Source: Microbacterium sp. (GTDB lineage: Bacteria; Actinomycetota; Actinomycetes; Actinomycetales; Microbacteriaceae). From it: a DNA stretch of 36,992 nucleotides. Positions 1-7,712 of the stretch are shown one piece after another. The DNA lies in the NCBI GenBank assembly GCA_002703245.1, contig NZTV01000079.1, positions 1 to 36,992 of the forward strand, written 5' to 3'. Numbering within the stretch: the first letter of the stretch is position 1; every line of letters starts with the position of its first letter. The translations under genes and the position numbers were made by a program. The notes under the pieces were generated by a model. The model was not told the origin of the DNA and did not search any database. It saw nothing but the letters and a program-made list of their open reading frames with translations.

Positions 1-1
1 A

Positions 2-529
2 CAGAACCCTAAGCAAGCTCTATTCTTCCCGGTCAGAGGGGCATTTCTACGTCACGACGCCCGCTCAACACCCCGACTCATCGGTGGATCGAGGCTTAGC
101 GGGCCTGCAAGGCACGCGGTGCAGCAGATCGAGGACTGGCGTTCCTGGCTCACCCTACAAGTCGCATATGCGCAGGGCGGGAGTCGGCAGGCGAGCACGG
201 GACTCGGTCTATATGGCATCACGAATACGGTTCCGGGATTGGTTATCATCGGCCGCGACGATCCGACTGGCGAGCCACAGGTCGCGCGCGCTCGTTCTGC
301 CTATCAGGGTGCGATAGACATCCGGTCATGGGACTGGGTTCTGCGTCACTCGCGCGCCCAGGCGTCGAGCGGTATACATCGAAGCGAGTACGCAATCCAC
401 AATGCTCGCGAGTTCGCATACGCCGGAGGTGCTGCGATCGAGTCCTCACACCCGGACCGCGACCCCATGGACGACTTCGATGATCTAGCACTTGAAGACA
501 CGCTCGATCGGCTCACCGTCGACCAGTAA
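2..529 (+). CDS. Shedu-like (DUF4263) nuclease, C-terminal part only
   Basis: The reading frame is open from base 2 to the TAA at 527-529, so the gene begins left of the window; the first Met in frame (119) is not the start. The visible 175 residues begin with QNPKQALF, then a Gln-x-x-Asp-Trp-Arg-x-Trp helix and the segment PGLVIIGR followed by a short IDIRSWDW strand. This order (acidic-x-K-P strand, Q..DW helix, PxLVIIGR, I-x-TYDWL-like strand) is the one I know from DUF4263/Shedu proteins, whose PD-(D/E)XK-type nuclease acts in phage defence. The tail from about residue 115 is acidic and unconserved-looking. The catalytic Glu would lie just before base 1 and cannot be checked. It converges with the next unit. 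Confidence 0.65.
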   Translation, partial: QNPKQALFFPVRGAFLRHDARSTPRLIGGSRLSGPARHAVQQIEDWRSWLTLQVAYAQGGSRQASTGLGLYGITNTVPGLVIIGRDDPTGEPQVARARSAYQGAIDIRSWDWVLRHSRAQASSGIHRSEYAIHNAREFAYAGGAAIESSHPDRDPMDDFDDLALEDTLDRLTVDQ

Positions 530-701
530 AGGGCCACTCCGCAGGTGACTGCACACGCCGATCCCATTGTGGGCAATGCCCTGTTGGGAGACGATCATGC
601 GCACCGCGATAGCTGATTGGCCGTTAGCTGTAGATCTCGACCGCGGACGCTCGCGGCGCGCGGGCTGTCGATCTGGCGCTCGGTCGAGGCGGTTGGGACG
701 C

Positions 702-3344
702 TCATCCTCCGGACTCTCCATCGGTGTCGGCGCTGATTGCCGGAGTGTCGAGGGGAGAACTCCAACGCCAATTGATCTCGTCATCTGCCGCGATTCCATA
801 ATTCTCCAGCCCGAGATTCCGCTTGCAGGAGGTAAGGCCCGTTCCGAGCAGTCCTTGATAGTTGTGGTCCCAGCGCCAGGGATGGTCCTTTGACATAGCC
901 GGATGAGAAAGGTCAGATGCTGTCAGAACCAACGGCACGTTGGGGGCGAAATCACCTCGGGATGTCTTCACGAGGCGTGATCGTTCCACCCGAGCCCTGA
1001 GTGCAGCACGTTCTGCTTCGTTGAACTCATCTTTCATCGTGGCGAAGAGTGTGACGGTCCGGACGCCTGCTTGCGATAGACGCTTCTCGAGGAGCTCAAG
1101 GTTGCGGACGTCGTTATCGTCGATCCGGCTGTGTGTCTTCACCTCTCCCAACACGACTGCCCAGTCGTGGTCGGGAAGATAGACCGCGACGTCAACTTCG
1201 ATCTTCTTCCCATGGGCAGTGAGTTCGAGTCCCAAGACGTGGGGCATCATGGGTTCTTCCACGTGCCGAAACTGTCCTAGCAACGAGGCGGTGGCGAGCA
1301 CCGAAACCAGGGAGTCAACTTGGTCCGGCCGGAGGTGGGCAGCAAGGCGATAGCGCCATTCGGGCTTCACCAGCGAATGCGACAACGCCAAGTTGAACTG
1401 CTCTCCGCACAGCTCGCACTCGACTCTCGTAGCAAGCTCGTCGGCGGATAGCCAGCGATCAACTCGGCAATGAGCACAATGGACTCGGCTCATCGGCACG
1501 AACAGACCAGTGTTCAGAAGATGATGGACTTCCCCAACGCCATAACTTTTCTGGTCGCCATAGAACCAACCGGGCCACACGCCCTTGTTATCGACGAAAA
1601 TGCGGCGTAGGTGGTCGAGATGGAGTCCATCACCCTTTCGCGCTGTCTCAGTCAGAACGGCGCGGGCACCTGGCTGGTTGAACAGACCGCCGAATGGGCC
1701 GCCGAGCCGTTCAGCGGCACGCGATTGGAACTTGCCGATGCTGGATTGTGAAACCTCAACGGAGGAATCATCGAAGAGACGCTGCAAGACCTCAAGGTTA
1801 GAAGCGAAGACCACCGGTGCGGTGTCAGCGGTGGCGTCGACGCCCATCACCTGCCCTGTCGCGGCAGAACGCCTCTGCCTGATTCCTCGCAAGTTGGTGG
1901 TCTGCTCAAGCAACTGCGAGTGTCGACGATATGGCGGAATTGCCGCTGTGAGGCGAGGATCGTGCCCCTGCGAAGTGTGGAGCTGCAACTCGGCTGCGAT
2001 GACGCCTCGCCAGATACTCGAAGGTCGATCCACGAGTGGCAGTTCTGGAAGCGGAACCTCAATCATTTGAGCGGTCGGTCGGGACTCGTGGCTGAATGAC
2101 CGGGCGAAGCGCGTCGTGATTCCGGGAAAGAAGTCCCTCCGCGCGGGGATTTCGGCCACGTGGGTGACGGTCGCTCCAAGACGAGCAGCCTGTGCGTTGA
2201 GGATGCCGAGCAGGGCGATGTCTGCATCCTCCGCGCCGCATACTGGCAGAACTTTCCGCGATGTAGGGGTAACGCCGCCGGACTTCCACGTCTGCGTAGG
2301 TAACGGGCTCGCGAGTAGGGCTTCCAAGGTGTCTGGCGCGGCACCACCGGGGATCGTTGTTACGCCGATGCCCATTGCACGATGGTTCCAATATCTGACG
2401 ACATCGTGTGTGTTGCCAGGTCGGAGAACGAGGACTCCTCCGCTCGACTTTCGATGTTCTGCTCCCGATAACGTCAGGTGGCTGGCTGTGGCATGGATCA
2501 GACCAGGCATCGGCTGCGACGGGTTAAGCATCAGCGCCTCGACCACAGAGACACTATTCGCGACTTGTGGGTCATCGGACAGACGCGGGAGGCCGAACAT
2601 CGCCGCGTAGGCCAGGTCGTCGGGATCGCTATCTGGCCACTGAGGTTGCGCTCCTCTCTTCACGACGTCGACCAACTCGTCCTGCTTCAGAAGGCCGTGC
2701 CGGATCGACGGCTCGGGATTGTCGACGAGCGGTCCGTACTCTCCGTAGCCTTGCCATGCCCAACCTGGGGAACGAAGAAACGTCTGCAGCTCTTCATCAT
2801 CGATGTCGGAGTACAACGAGTCCACGTCGAACGCCGCGCCCTGTTCCTTGAGACGGTCAATGCCATCGTTCACGTTCAGCAGCGGCATGTAGATGCCACC
2901 CCAAACCGAGCTCAGGGCTCGGATCGCCTCACGGACCGCGGTCGGATCCGCGATGTCCAGGGCAATTCCGACACGCCACGGACGCAGAACCACTTTGCCT
3001 GTTGTTACCGCAACTTGCGAAGCCACCAGCGCCCCTTCCCGCAGAGGGTGGCGGCTTTGCGCTACCTCGTGCATTCGATCAAGCCGGTTCCGTATGTGCG
3101 AAGCCCGCAAGTCTAGGGTGTCATCGACCAGTGACAATGCGGTGAATCCGTCGAGGCGCGCGGCGCCCGATCGACCGCATGGGTCTCCGATGGGAGGTAC
3201 CGAGGCCGGCAGGCCACTGAGCGCGTAGCCGCCCGCCGCCGGTGCCCTGGGGACAGGGTCCACTGGCAGGCTCCAGGCGATGGCGCCATGCCGTTGGGCC
3301 CGCTGGCCGGTCGACGACTGAACGTCATCACGGTCGTGGTGCAT
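702..3344 (-). CDS. Large protein with zinc ribbon and PD-(D/E)XK-type nuclease core, possible defence effector
   Basis: An 880-aa protein I do not recognise as a named family. Residues 1 to about 600 show no Walker, helicase or HUH motif. Residues 623-646 carry a CxxC...CxxC zinc ribbon (CAHC and CELC). Around 716-736 lies a nuclease-like core: Asp718 in EVDVAVYL followed by Glu734-Val-Lys736 in LGEVK, a D-x15-ExK pattern of PD-(D/E)XK enzymes, then helices and about 100 more residues. The ATG at 3344 overlaps the end of the upstream gene by 17 bp, which favours translational coupling; the N-terminal 90 residues are low-complexity and a downstream start such as Met91 is possible. It probably cuts nucleic acid, with the N-terminal region sensing or binding. 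No transmembrane segment is seen. Confidence 0.7.
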   Translation of the reverse strand: MHHDRDDVQSSTGQRAQRHGAIAWSLPVDPVPRAPAAGGYALSGLPASVPPIGDPCGRSGAARLDGFTALSLVDDTLDLRASHIRNRLDRMHEVAQSRHPLREGALVASQVAVTTGKVVLRPWRVGIALDIADPTAVREAIRALSSVWGGIYMPLLNVNDGIDRLKEQGAAFDVDSLYSDIDDEELQTFLRSPGWAWQGYGEYGPLVDNPEPSIRHGLLKQDELVDVVKRGAQPQWPDSDPDDLAYAAMFGLPRLSDDPQVANSVSVVEALMLNPSQPMPGLIHATASHLTLSGAEHRKSSGGVLVLRPGNTHDVVRYWNHRAMGIGVTTIPGGAAPDTLEALLASPLPTQTWKSGGVTPTSRKVLPVCGAEDADIALLGILNAQAARLGATVTHVAEIPARRDFFPGITTRFARSFSHESRPTAQMIEVPLPELPLVDRPSSIWRGVIAAELQLHTSQGHDPRLTAAIPPYRRHSQLLEQTTNLRGIRQRRSAATGQVMGVDATADTAPVVFASNLEVLQRLFDDSSVEVSQSSIGKFQSRAAERLGGPFGGLFNQPGARAVLTETARKGDGLHLDHLRRIFVDNKGVWPGWFYGDQKSYGVGEVHHLLNTGLFVPMSRVHCAHCRVDRWLSADELATRVECELCGEQFNLALSHSLVKPEWRYRLAAHLRPDQVDSLVSVLATASLLGQFRHVEEPMMPHVLGLELTAHGKKIEVDVAVYLPDHDWAVVLGEVKTHSRIDDNDVRNLELLEKRLSQAGVRTVTLFATMKDEFNEAERAALRARVERSRLVKTSRGDFAPNVPLVLTASDLSHPAMSKDHPWRWDHNYQGLLGTGLTSCKRNLGLENYGIAADDEINWRWSSPLDTPAISADTDGESGG

Positions 3345-4170
3345 CGCTTGGACCGAAGCGTGAGTAGAAGAGATTCAGGGCGCCATCCAGCATCCGCGTG
3401 ATGAGGCCGGCGGAGAGAGCAATGTCCTCCACGTTTGGGCGGGTCGGGCGCAGGTGGCCGGCCGGGGCATCGGCGACTCGCCGGAACTCTGTCGGGACCA
3501 TTGAGCCATGCACGAGCTCGCTTAGTTGGCTCCATAGCCGCGCGATACCGCCGTCTTCGCCCTGTTCAAGGTTCTGCCGCTCGGCCGCCCCAATGAAGTC
3601 CTCAGCCTGGAGTGTCACGACTGCGGGCAGTTTGCCGATCGCCTTTTCGAACGTTTCGTCTAGTTCCGCTATGTATGCCTTTGCATTCGACGCGGTGGCC
3701 TTCAACGATTCAGCGCTGGGACGCTGGGGGCTAGCCCTTGTCATGGTCGTTGCGCGGGTCTTGCTTCTGTTTGGAGCGTCCCGCGCTAGTAGCCAGGCCC
3801 GCACCAATCGCTCCGCTACTTCATCGGGCTCCAGAAGCCATATCGTCCTCAGCGCGTTGTCGAGCATCGCACGCATGAGTATGTAGTCCGATGGCACATG
3901 ATGACTTGGGACATGCCACACCATTTCGAGGACCTCGGCGGAGTCGAATGCGCTGTTCAGCATGAAGGCTGCGTGTGGAAGCGTGCTGACGGTCCGCCGT
4001 ACCAACTTCAGATCGGCTTCGAAGGCCGAGCCCTCTGGGGGAAGGCCGGCGGTGATCACGCCTCGGAACGAGTCGCGCAGGTCAAGCCAGTAGCTCGAGA
4101 TCTCCTGAAGGCGTACCGCCGCGTTGTCCACTCCCGGATTCTCGCATCGTCCGGTCCGATCGCTGTGCAT
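3328..4170 (-). CDS. Unrecognised 280-aa alpha-helical protein, partner of the nuclease-like gene
   Basis: First gene of a two-gene unit with the 880-aa protein; the two overlap by 17 bp. The sequence looks helical, with a segment RAMLDNALRTIWLLEP near residues 95-110 and LWSQLSELVHGS near 215-225. These two features recall a group of uncharacterised actinobacterial proteins related to DUF5677-like helical domains, but I cannot name the family with confidence. A strict HEPN Rx4-6H motif is not seen. A stretch at about 125-160 is rich in Ser, Thr, Ala and Arg and is probably a linker. The start at 4170 has no clear ribosome binding site; a GTG at codon 14 is an alternative. By context it may be a sensor or regulator of the nuclease. 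Confidence 0.65.
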   Translation of the reverse strand: MHSDRTGRCENPGVDNAAVRLQEISSYWLDLRDSFRGVITAGLPPEGSAFEADLKLVRRTVSTLPHAAFMLNSAFDSAEVLEMVWHVPSHHVPSDYILMRAMLDNALRTIWLLEPDEVAERLVRAWLLARDAPNRSKTRATTMTRASPQRPSAESLKATASNAKAYIAELDETFEKAIGKLPAVVTLQAEDFIGAAERQNLEQGEDGGIARLWSQLSELVHGSMVPTEFRRVADAPAGHLRPTRPNVEDIALSAGLITRMLDGALNLFYSRFGPSDAPRP

Positions 4171-4356
4171 CTAGGCGCGGGAGTCGGCGTCGCGTTACCC
4201 ATCCATCCGGACTCGCCCGCAAGCCGGTCGCTCACCGCGCAGGAATCGGCCCCGAGTGCGAGATACATCACGGTGAGTCACTCGCGCGCGGATTGGATCC
4301 CGAGACCGGTCGCAGGCAAAATCTGCTCAGAACGCCCTCGTTGAGGCCCGCCCTTC

Positions 4357-4800
4357 TCAGTCCGCCGCGATGCGGTAGACGTTCTCGGACAGCGCCGTGG
4401 CGTCGCCGGGCGGGGTCGCGCCGTCACGGATTGCGAGGTAGTTCCCGCCTGGTGCGTTCTCGTCGACTCTCACCCCGCCAGCGGAGGTGTCGCAGCTCGT
4501 GGTCGCCGTGTTTGAGCCCTCCGCCGATGCGAAGAGGATGAGGCAGACCGAATCGGGTTCGGAGCCGGAAGCGATCCATATCGACCAGTCGCCGTCAGTG
4601 GTCACGAAACGGATGGTGTTGGGGTCCACCATCTCCGATGGTTGCGTCTCAGCGGGCAGCGCATCCTGGTCGGTTGATGCGCGGTCGAGATCCGAGTAGC
4701 CGGTGCTCTGGGCCGCGCATCCGGCGAGCGTGAACGCCACCACACCGACAAGGAGCGTACGCAGCGCGGTGCTGAGTCGCGGTGTGTCCGAGCGCGTCAT
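4357..4800 (-). CDS. Small lipoprotein, paralogue of the next gene
   Basis: A 147-aa secreted protein anchored to the membrane. The N terminus has Arg residues, a hydrophobic stretch LLVGVVAFTLAGC and a lipobox LAGC with Cys at about residue 29. The mature part contains TGYSDLDR, FVTTDGDWSIWI and ends in LSENVYRIAAD. Start at 4800 was chosen over longer in-frame options because the signal peptide then sits at the N terminus and AAGGAACTGGAG lies just upstream. It shares the same motifs in the same order with the lipoprotein at 5085-5504, so the two arose by duplication. Two Cys remain in the mature part (CLILF and SCDTS) and may form a disulfide. Function unknown. Confidence 0.8.
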   Translation of the reverse strand: MTRSDTPRLSTALRTLLVGVVAFTLAGCAAQSTGYSDLDRASTDQDALPAETQPSEMVDPNTIRFVTTDGDWSIWIASGSEPDSVCLILFASAEGSNTATTSCDTSAGGVRVDENAPGGNYLAIRDGATPPGDATALSENVYRIAAD

Positions 4801-5084
4801 GTACTCCAGTTCCTTCTGGTTTCGTAGTTTTTCGCTTCTGCGGCGTCCAACGGTCTGCTGAATGAGGAGCGCGTGAGGGTGAGACTGCCGGATCTCCCGC
4901 GCCGAGCGCAACTGTACGCACTGGACCAGAGCACCTGCGGGAAGCCGCACGCGCGCCGGCTCTCCAACGTTCGAAATCGGAGCCGGATTCGAGCTGGGCT
5001 CGGATGAGCTGCTGAACTGCGGATCGGATCCTCAAGCGGGCACTGCCCGTTGTCGGGGCGTCTGCGAGCGGGAGCGAGCCGTGG
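4801..5084. other. Spacer between the two lipoprotein genes, no gene called
   Basis: Bases 4801-5084 hold no ORF with a plausible start and family. The lipoprotein frame stays open upstream of 4800 to about 4950, but the added 50 residues are Arg-rich and precede the signal peptide, so they are unlikely to be translated. The ribosome binding site of the downstream lipoprotein sits at its left edge. Confidence 0.5.
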
Positions 5085-5504
5085 TCAGCCGGCTCCGATT
5101 CGGTATACATTCTCCGAGATCAGTTTGGCGTTGTCGGGGAGCGTTGCGCCATCGGGGAGCGCGCCGTACGCGCCGCCGGGCCCGCCCGCGTTGATCTCGA
5201 TGCCGCCGACGACGCCGGAGCAGCCCGAGAACCAGCTCTGGTCCGTTGAGTAGACGACGAGGCAGACGTTCTCCGCGTTGACTCCTGATCCGATCCATAT
5301 AGACCAGTCGCCGTCCTCGGTAACGAAGCGGACGGTGTCAGCGTCGATCAGGTCTGGTGTGCCGATCTCAGTGGGAAAGTCGTCCTGCGCGCTTGGCGTG
5401 CGGTCGAGGTCGGTGTACCCGGTGCTGGGCGTGCTGCATCCGGTCAGGGCGAGTGCGGTGCCCAGGAGCAGGGTGCTGAATCGTCGAGTGGTGGATTTCG
5501 TCAT
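5085..5504 (-). CDS. Small lipoprotein, paralogue of the previous gene
   Basis: A 139-aa lipoprotein: basic start (MTKSTTRR), hydrophobic stretch, lipobox LTGC with Cys at residue 23. The mature part carries TGYTDLDR, FVTEDGDWSIWI and the ending ISENVYRIGAG, nearly the same set as the protein at 4357-4800. Cys residues in VCLVVY and SGCSG match the paralogue's pair. The start at 5504 is set by the signal peptide and by AAGGACACG upstream of the ATG. It lies 31 bp after the GntR gene on the same strand, so it probably belongs to the same operon or to a second promoter in that gap. Function unknown; a surface sensor or small anchored protein is possible. Confidence 0.8.
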   Translation of the reverse strand: MTKSTTRRFSTLLLGTALALTGCSTPSTGYTDLDRTPSAQDDFPTEIGTPDLIDADTVRFVTEDGDWSIWIGSGVNAENVCLVVYSTDQSWFSGCSGVVGGIEINAGGPGGAYGALPDGATLPDNAKLISENVYRIGAG

Positions 5505-5535
5505 CGTGTCCTTCGGGGTTAGCCGGAGTGGAAGG

Positions 5536-5940
5536 TCAGCGGGGCTTGGGGTCATGCGGGGGTGACGTGGCGCTGTCGGCGGGAGGTTCGGCGGTGGGCC
5601 AGATCGCGCGGATGACGCGGATCGTCGCGTTGAGGTCGATGCCTGCGGTGGCGCTGGTACGGGCGAGCACGTGTGCGGCGTCGAGGACCGCGCGGGGCGT
5701 TGTGGTCGCGGTCTCGCTGACACGGGTTCCGCCGCCGGTACGCGCAATGAGTAGTCCTTCGGCCTCGAGCGCCCGGTAGGCCTTCGCGACGGTTCCTGGT
5801 GCGACGCCGAGGTCCTTCGCGAGTTGCCGGACGGACGGCAATCGGTCGTGAGCGGCAAGGTGACCTGCCGCGATGAGTCCCCGCAGCTGGTCTCGGATCT
5901 GGTCCGTGGGCGCCGCGGACCCGGAGAGGCGGATGATCAT
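5536..5940 (-). CDS. GntR-family (YtrA-like) transcriptional regulator
   Basis: A 134-aa regulator with an N-terminal winged helix of the GntR type: IRDQLRGLIAAGHL, then LPSVRQLAKDLGVAPGTVAKAY at about residues 34-56 and LEAEGLLIARTGGGTRV as the wing. The effector part after residue 75 is short, as in the YtrA subfamily, which usually controls neighbouring membrane-transport or membrane-protein genes. The ATG overlaps the stop of the upstream membrane-protein gene in an ATGA arrangement, so both are translated from one mRNA. It very probably binds the palindrome at 6899-6920 and represses its own operon. Confidence 0.88.
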   Translation of the reverse strand: MIIRLSGSAAPTDQIRDQLRGLIAAGHLAAHDRLPSVRQLAKDLGVAPGTVAKAYRALEAEGLLIARTGGGTRVSETATTTPRAVLDAAHVLARTSATAGIDLNATIRVIRAIWPTAEPPADSATSPPHDPKPR

Positions 5941-6851
5941 GTCGAGGCCGTGACCGGAACGCGACGGCGGGTAGGGATCGCGGTGAGAGCGACCGACACC
6001 CACAGAGCGATCCCGAGTGCTGCCGAGACGTAGGCGGCGCCCCGGAACACCGGCTCGAGGGCGGCGATCGGCGTCCACATCATCATCAGCCCCTGCGAGG
6101 TCGATGCGCTGCCCTGCACGGCGGCGGTGCCGGCGAGCGACCCGAACAGGAGCCCGAGATGCACCAGCATCGCCCCGGTCGTAACGGTCAGGACGTTGCG
6201 CGTGCGGATGCGGCGCACCCGCGCGTCCGCCTCCCGGTCTTCTTCCATTGCCGGGCGGGCGATGAGAATCAGGTCGACGGCCGTGACGATCAGCAGGACG
6301 GCGAGCGCGACCATCGCGGGGGTGGAGTAGAACCATCCGTAGATGCTCGTTCCCACCGACATCACCCCGCCGTCCACCATGTACATGATGTAGCGGCCCG
6401 TCTCCGGATCCGGTTCAGATGCCGCACCAGCGGTGAACGTGATGATCAGAATGACCACGAGGATCGCCGCCGGTGGAGCGAACCACCACCCGAGGGCGAA
6501 CGTCACGGGTGATCGCGGGGTCAGATCCGCCGCACCGGCTGCGCCCCGCGTCGTGACCGGGAACGCCAGGATCACCAGGCCGAGCACGCCCACGAGGATC
6601 GGGATCGTGAACCGGTAGTCCAGGTACCAATCCGGCAGCGTCAACCGGGGACCGTCCTGCACGAGCAGATTCCACGCGCCGACCAGCCGCACCAGAAAGT
6701 CCGCCAGGACACCCAGCAGTCCAGCAATGCCCGTGAGGACCGCAACCGCACCCAGCGGAAGTCCGAGGCGCCGCCCACTTGCCGCCCACCACACCCCGGC
6801 AAGGACTATCCCCGCGATCGGAGCCCCGAACAGCACTACCAGAAGCCACAT
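5937..6851 (-). CDS. Multi-pass membrane protein co-transcribed with the GntR regulator
   Basis: A membrane protein of 304 aa with about seven hydrophobic segments, among them MWLLVVLFGAPIAGIVLAG at the N terminus, FTIPILVGVLGLVILAF, PPAAILVVILIITFTAG, STPAMVALAVLLIVTAVDLI and AALGIALWVSVALTAIP. No transporter signature is recognised. An upstream GTG at 6872 would add seven residues; I prefer the ATG at 6851 because GGGGAGG lies 12 nt before it and because the hydrophobic segment starts there, but a TTG at 6854 is also possible. It heads the operon membrane protein - GntR - lipoprotein(s). Confidence 0.75.
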   Translation of the reverse strand: MWLLVVLFGAPIAGIVLAGVWWAASGRRLGLPLGAVAVLTGIAGLLGVLADFLVRLVGAWNLLVQDGPRLTLPDWYLDYRFTIPILVGVLGLVILAFPVTTRGAAGAADLTPRSPVTFALGWWFAPPAAILVVILIITFTAGAASEPDPETGRYIMYMVDGGVMSVGTSIYGWFYSTPAMVALAVLLIVTAVDLILIARPAMEEDREADARVRRIRTRNVLTVTTGAMLVHLGLLFGSLAGTAAVQGSASTSQGLMMMWTPIAALEPVFRGAAYVSAALGIALWVSVALTAIPTRRRVPVTAST

Positions 6852-6898
6852 CAACGCCGCGACCCTCCCCACATTTGTGTCAGAGCAACGATACGCAT

Positions 6899-6920
6899 AT
6901 GTAGCATTCAGTTGCTACAT
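6899..6920. promoter_or_regulatory. Perfect inverted repeat, likely GntR operator
   Basis: ATGTAGCA (6899-6906) and TGCTACAT (6913-6920) are perfect inverted repeats with a 6-bp spacer. The site lies in the divergent region between the membrane-protein/GntR operon and the broken gene at 6951. Its size and position fit an autoregulatory GntR/YtrA operator. Confidence 0.65.
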
Positions 6921-6950
6921 GCGAGTTCGGTCGGGGTGGGGTGACGTCGC

Positions 6951-7597
6951 ATGAGACAGATCCTGGCCGCCGGTGCCGGCGTGATATCCGGCTTCGCGTT
7001 CGTACTTCTTGTGGGCTACACGGAGATGCGGATCAGCGCCGCGCAGGACGGCGTCACGCTCGATGTCCTGAGCAATGACATCACCCGTGTCGTCGGACCC
7101 ACACGCCCTTCGGCGCGCTCATCGGCGTGGCGCTGACCGGTGGGGGCACGGCCTGTGCTCTCATGCCCACGGCCACACGACTCAGCGCGCGGTCCGCGAT
7201 CGCGTTCAACCTGGGATTCGCGACAGCCACACTCGCCCTGATCGTCGTCGCCTTCACCGCGTGGGACTCCGGGCCACTCTAGCTGGAGCACGGTGGAACC
7301 CCCTATGGCGGCGGTTGGCTCAGCTGGCTCAAGGACGGCGGCCGCAGCAACCTCGTCCTGGCGCTGACGCTCGCGGCGGCCGGGATGCTACTCGTTCGAC
7401 TGCTCGCAACCAGCGATGCGCAGACGAAAACTCAGGTGCGAACTCCGCGTTCACACCCTGACGAGCGCGTCAACGATTCGCGGTCGGCGCTCGCGCCACC
7501 GTGCGCGAGCGGCACGACGCGTGCGTACCGAAGGGGCCACGATCACAAGGCCAGCCCGCGACAGTGCCCGATCAGCCCCGGTCAACCGAACGCCTAG
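6951..7597 (+). pseudogene. Decayed small membrane-protein gene
   Basis: The ATG at 6951 opens a frame with a hydrophobic helix (ISGFAFVLLVGYTEM) that runs into unrelated sequence after about 7095. In the +2 frame the protein continues sensibly from about 7100 (FGALIGVALTGGGTACALM, then FNLGFATATLALIVVAFTAW) to an in-frame TAG at 7280-7282, after which the same frame again encodes a membrane helix (LVLALTLAAAGMLLVRLLA). So one frameshift (one base lost or two gained) near 7095 and one nonsense codon break what was a protein with about four membrane helices. Sequencing error cannot account easily for both lesions. The true end of the old gene is unclear; the frame stays open to 7597. Confidence 0.7.
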
Positions 7598-7700
7598 ACT
7601 CCAGCGGCCACGACGCAACGACTCCGGTCCGTCACCACAGCCAGCAATCCGAAAGCAATGCACGTAGGCACCATGCCTGGTGGTGACACAACTACGCATG

Positions 7701-7706
7701 TATCCT
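7701..7706 (+). promoter_or_regulatory. -10 box of a leaderless promoter for the relaxase
   Basis: TATCCT ends 7 nt before the ATG at 7713, so the mRNA should start at or next to the start codon. No ribosome binding site precedes this ATG. The -35 region is weak. Confidence 0.5.
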
Positions 7707-7712
7707 GTCGGC

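Noticed and set aside
176..187. GGCGGGAGTCG near base 176 as the left copy of the attachment core
   Set aside because: Only 11 bases match the sequence at 14784, the flanks differ, and it lies inside the Shedu-like gene.
4801..4950. N-terminal extension of the lipoprotein at 4357-4800
   Set aside because: It would bury the signal peptide and lipobox 50 residues inside the protein.
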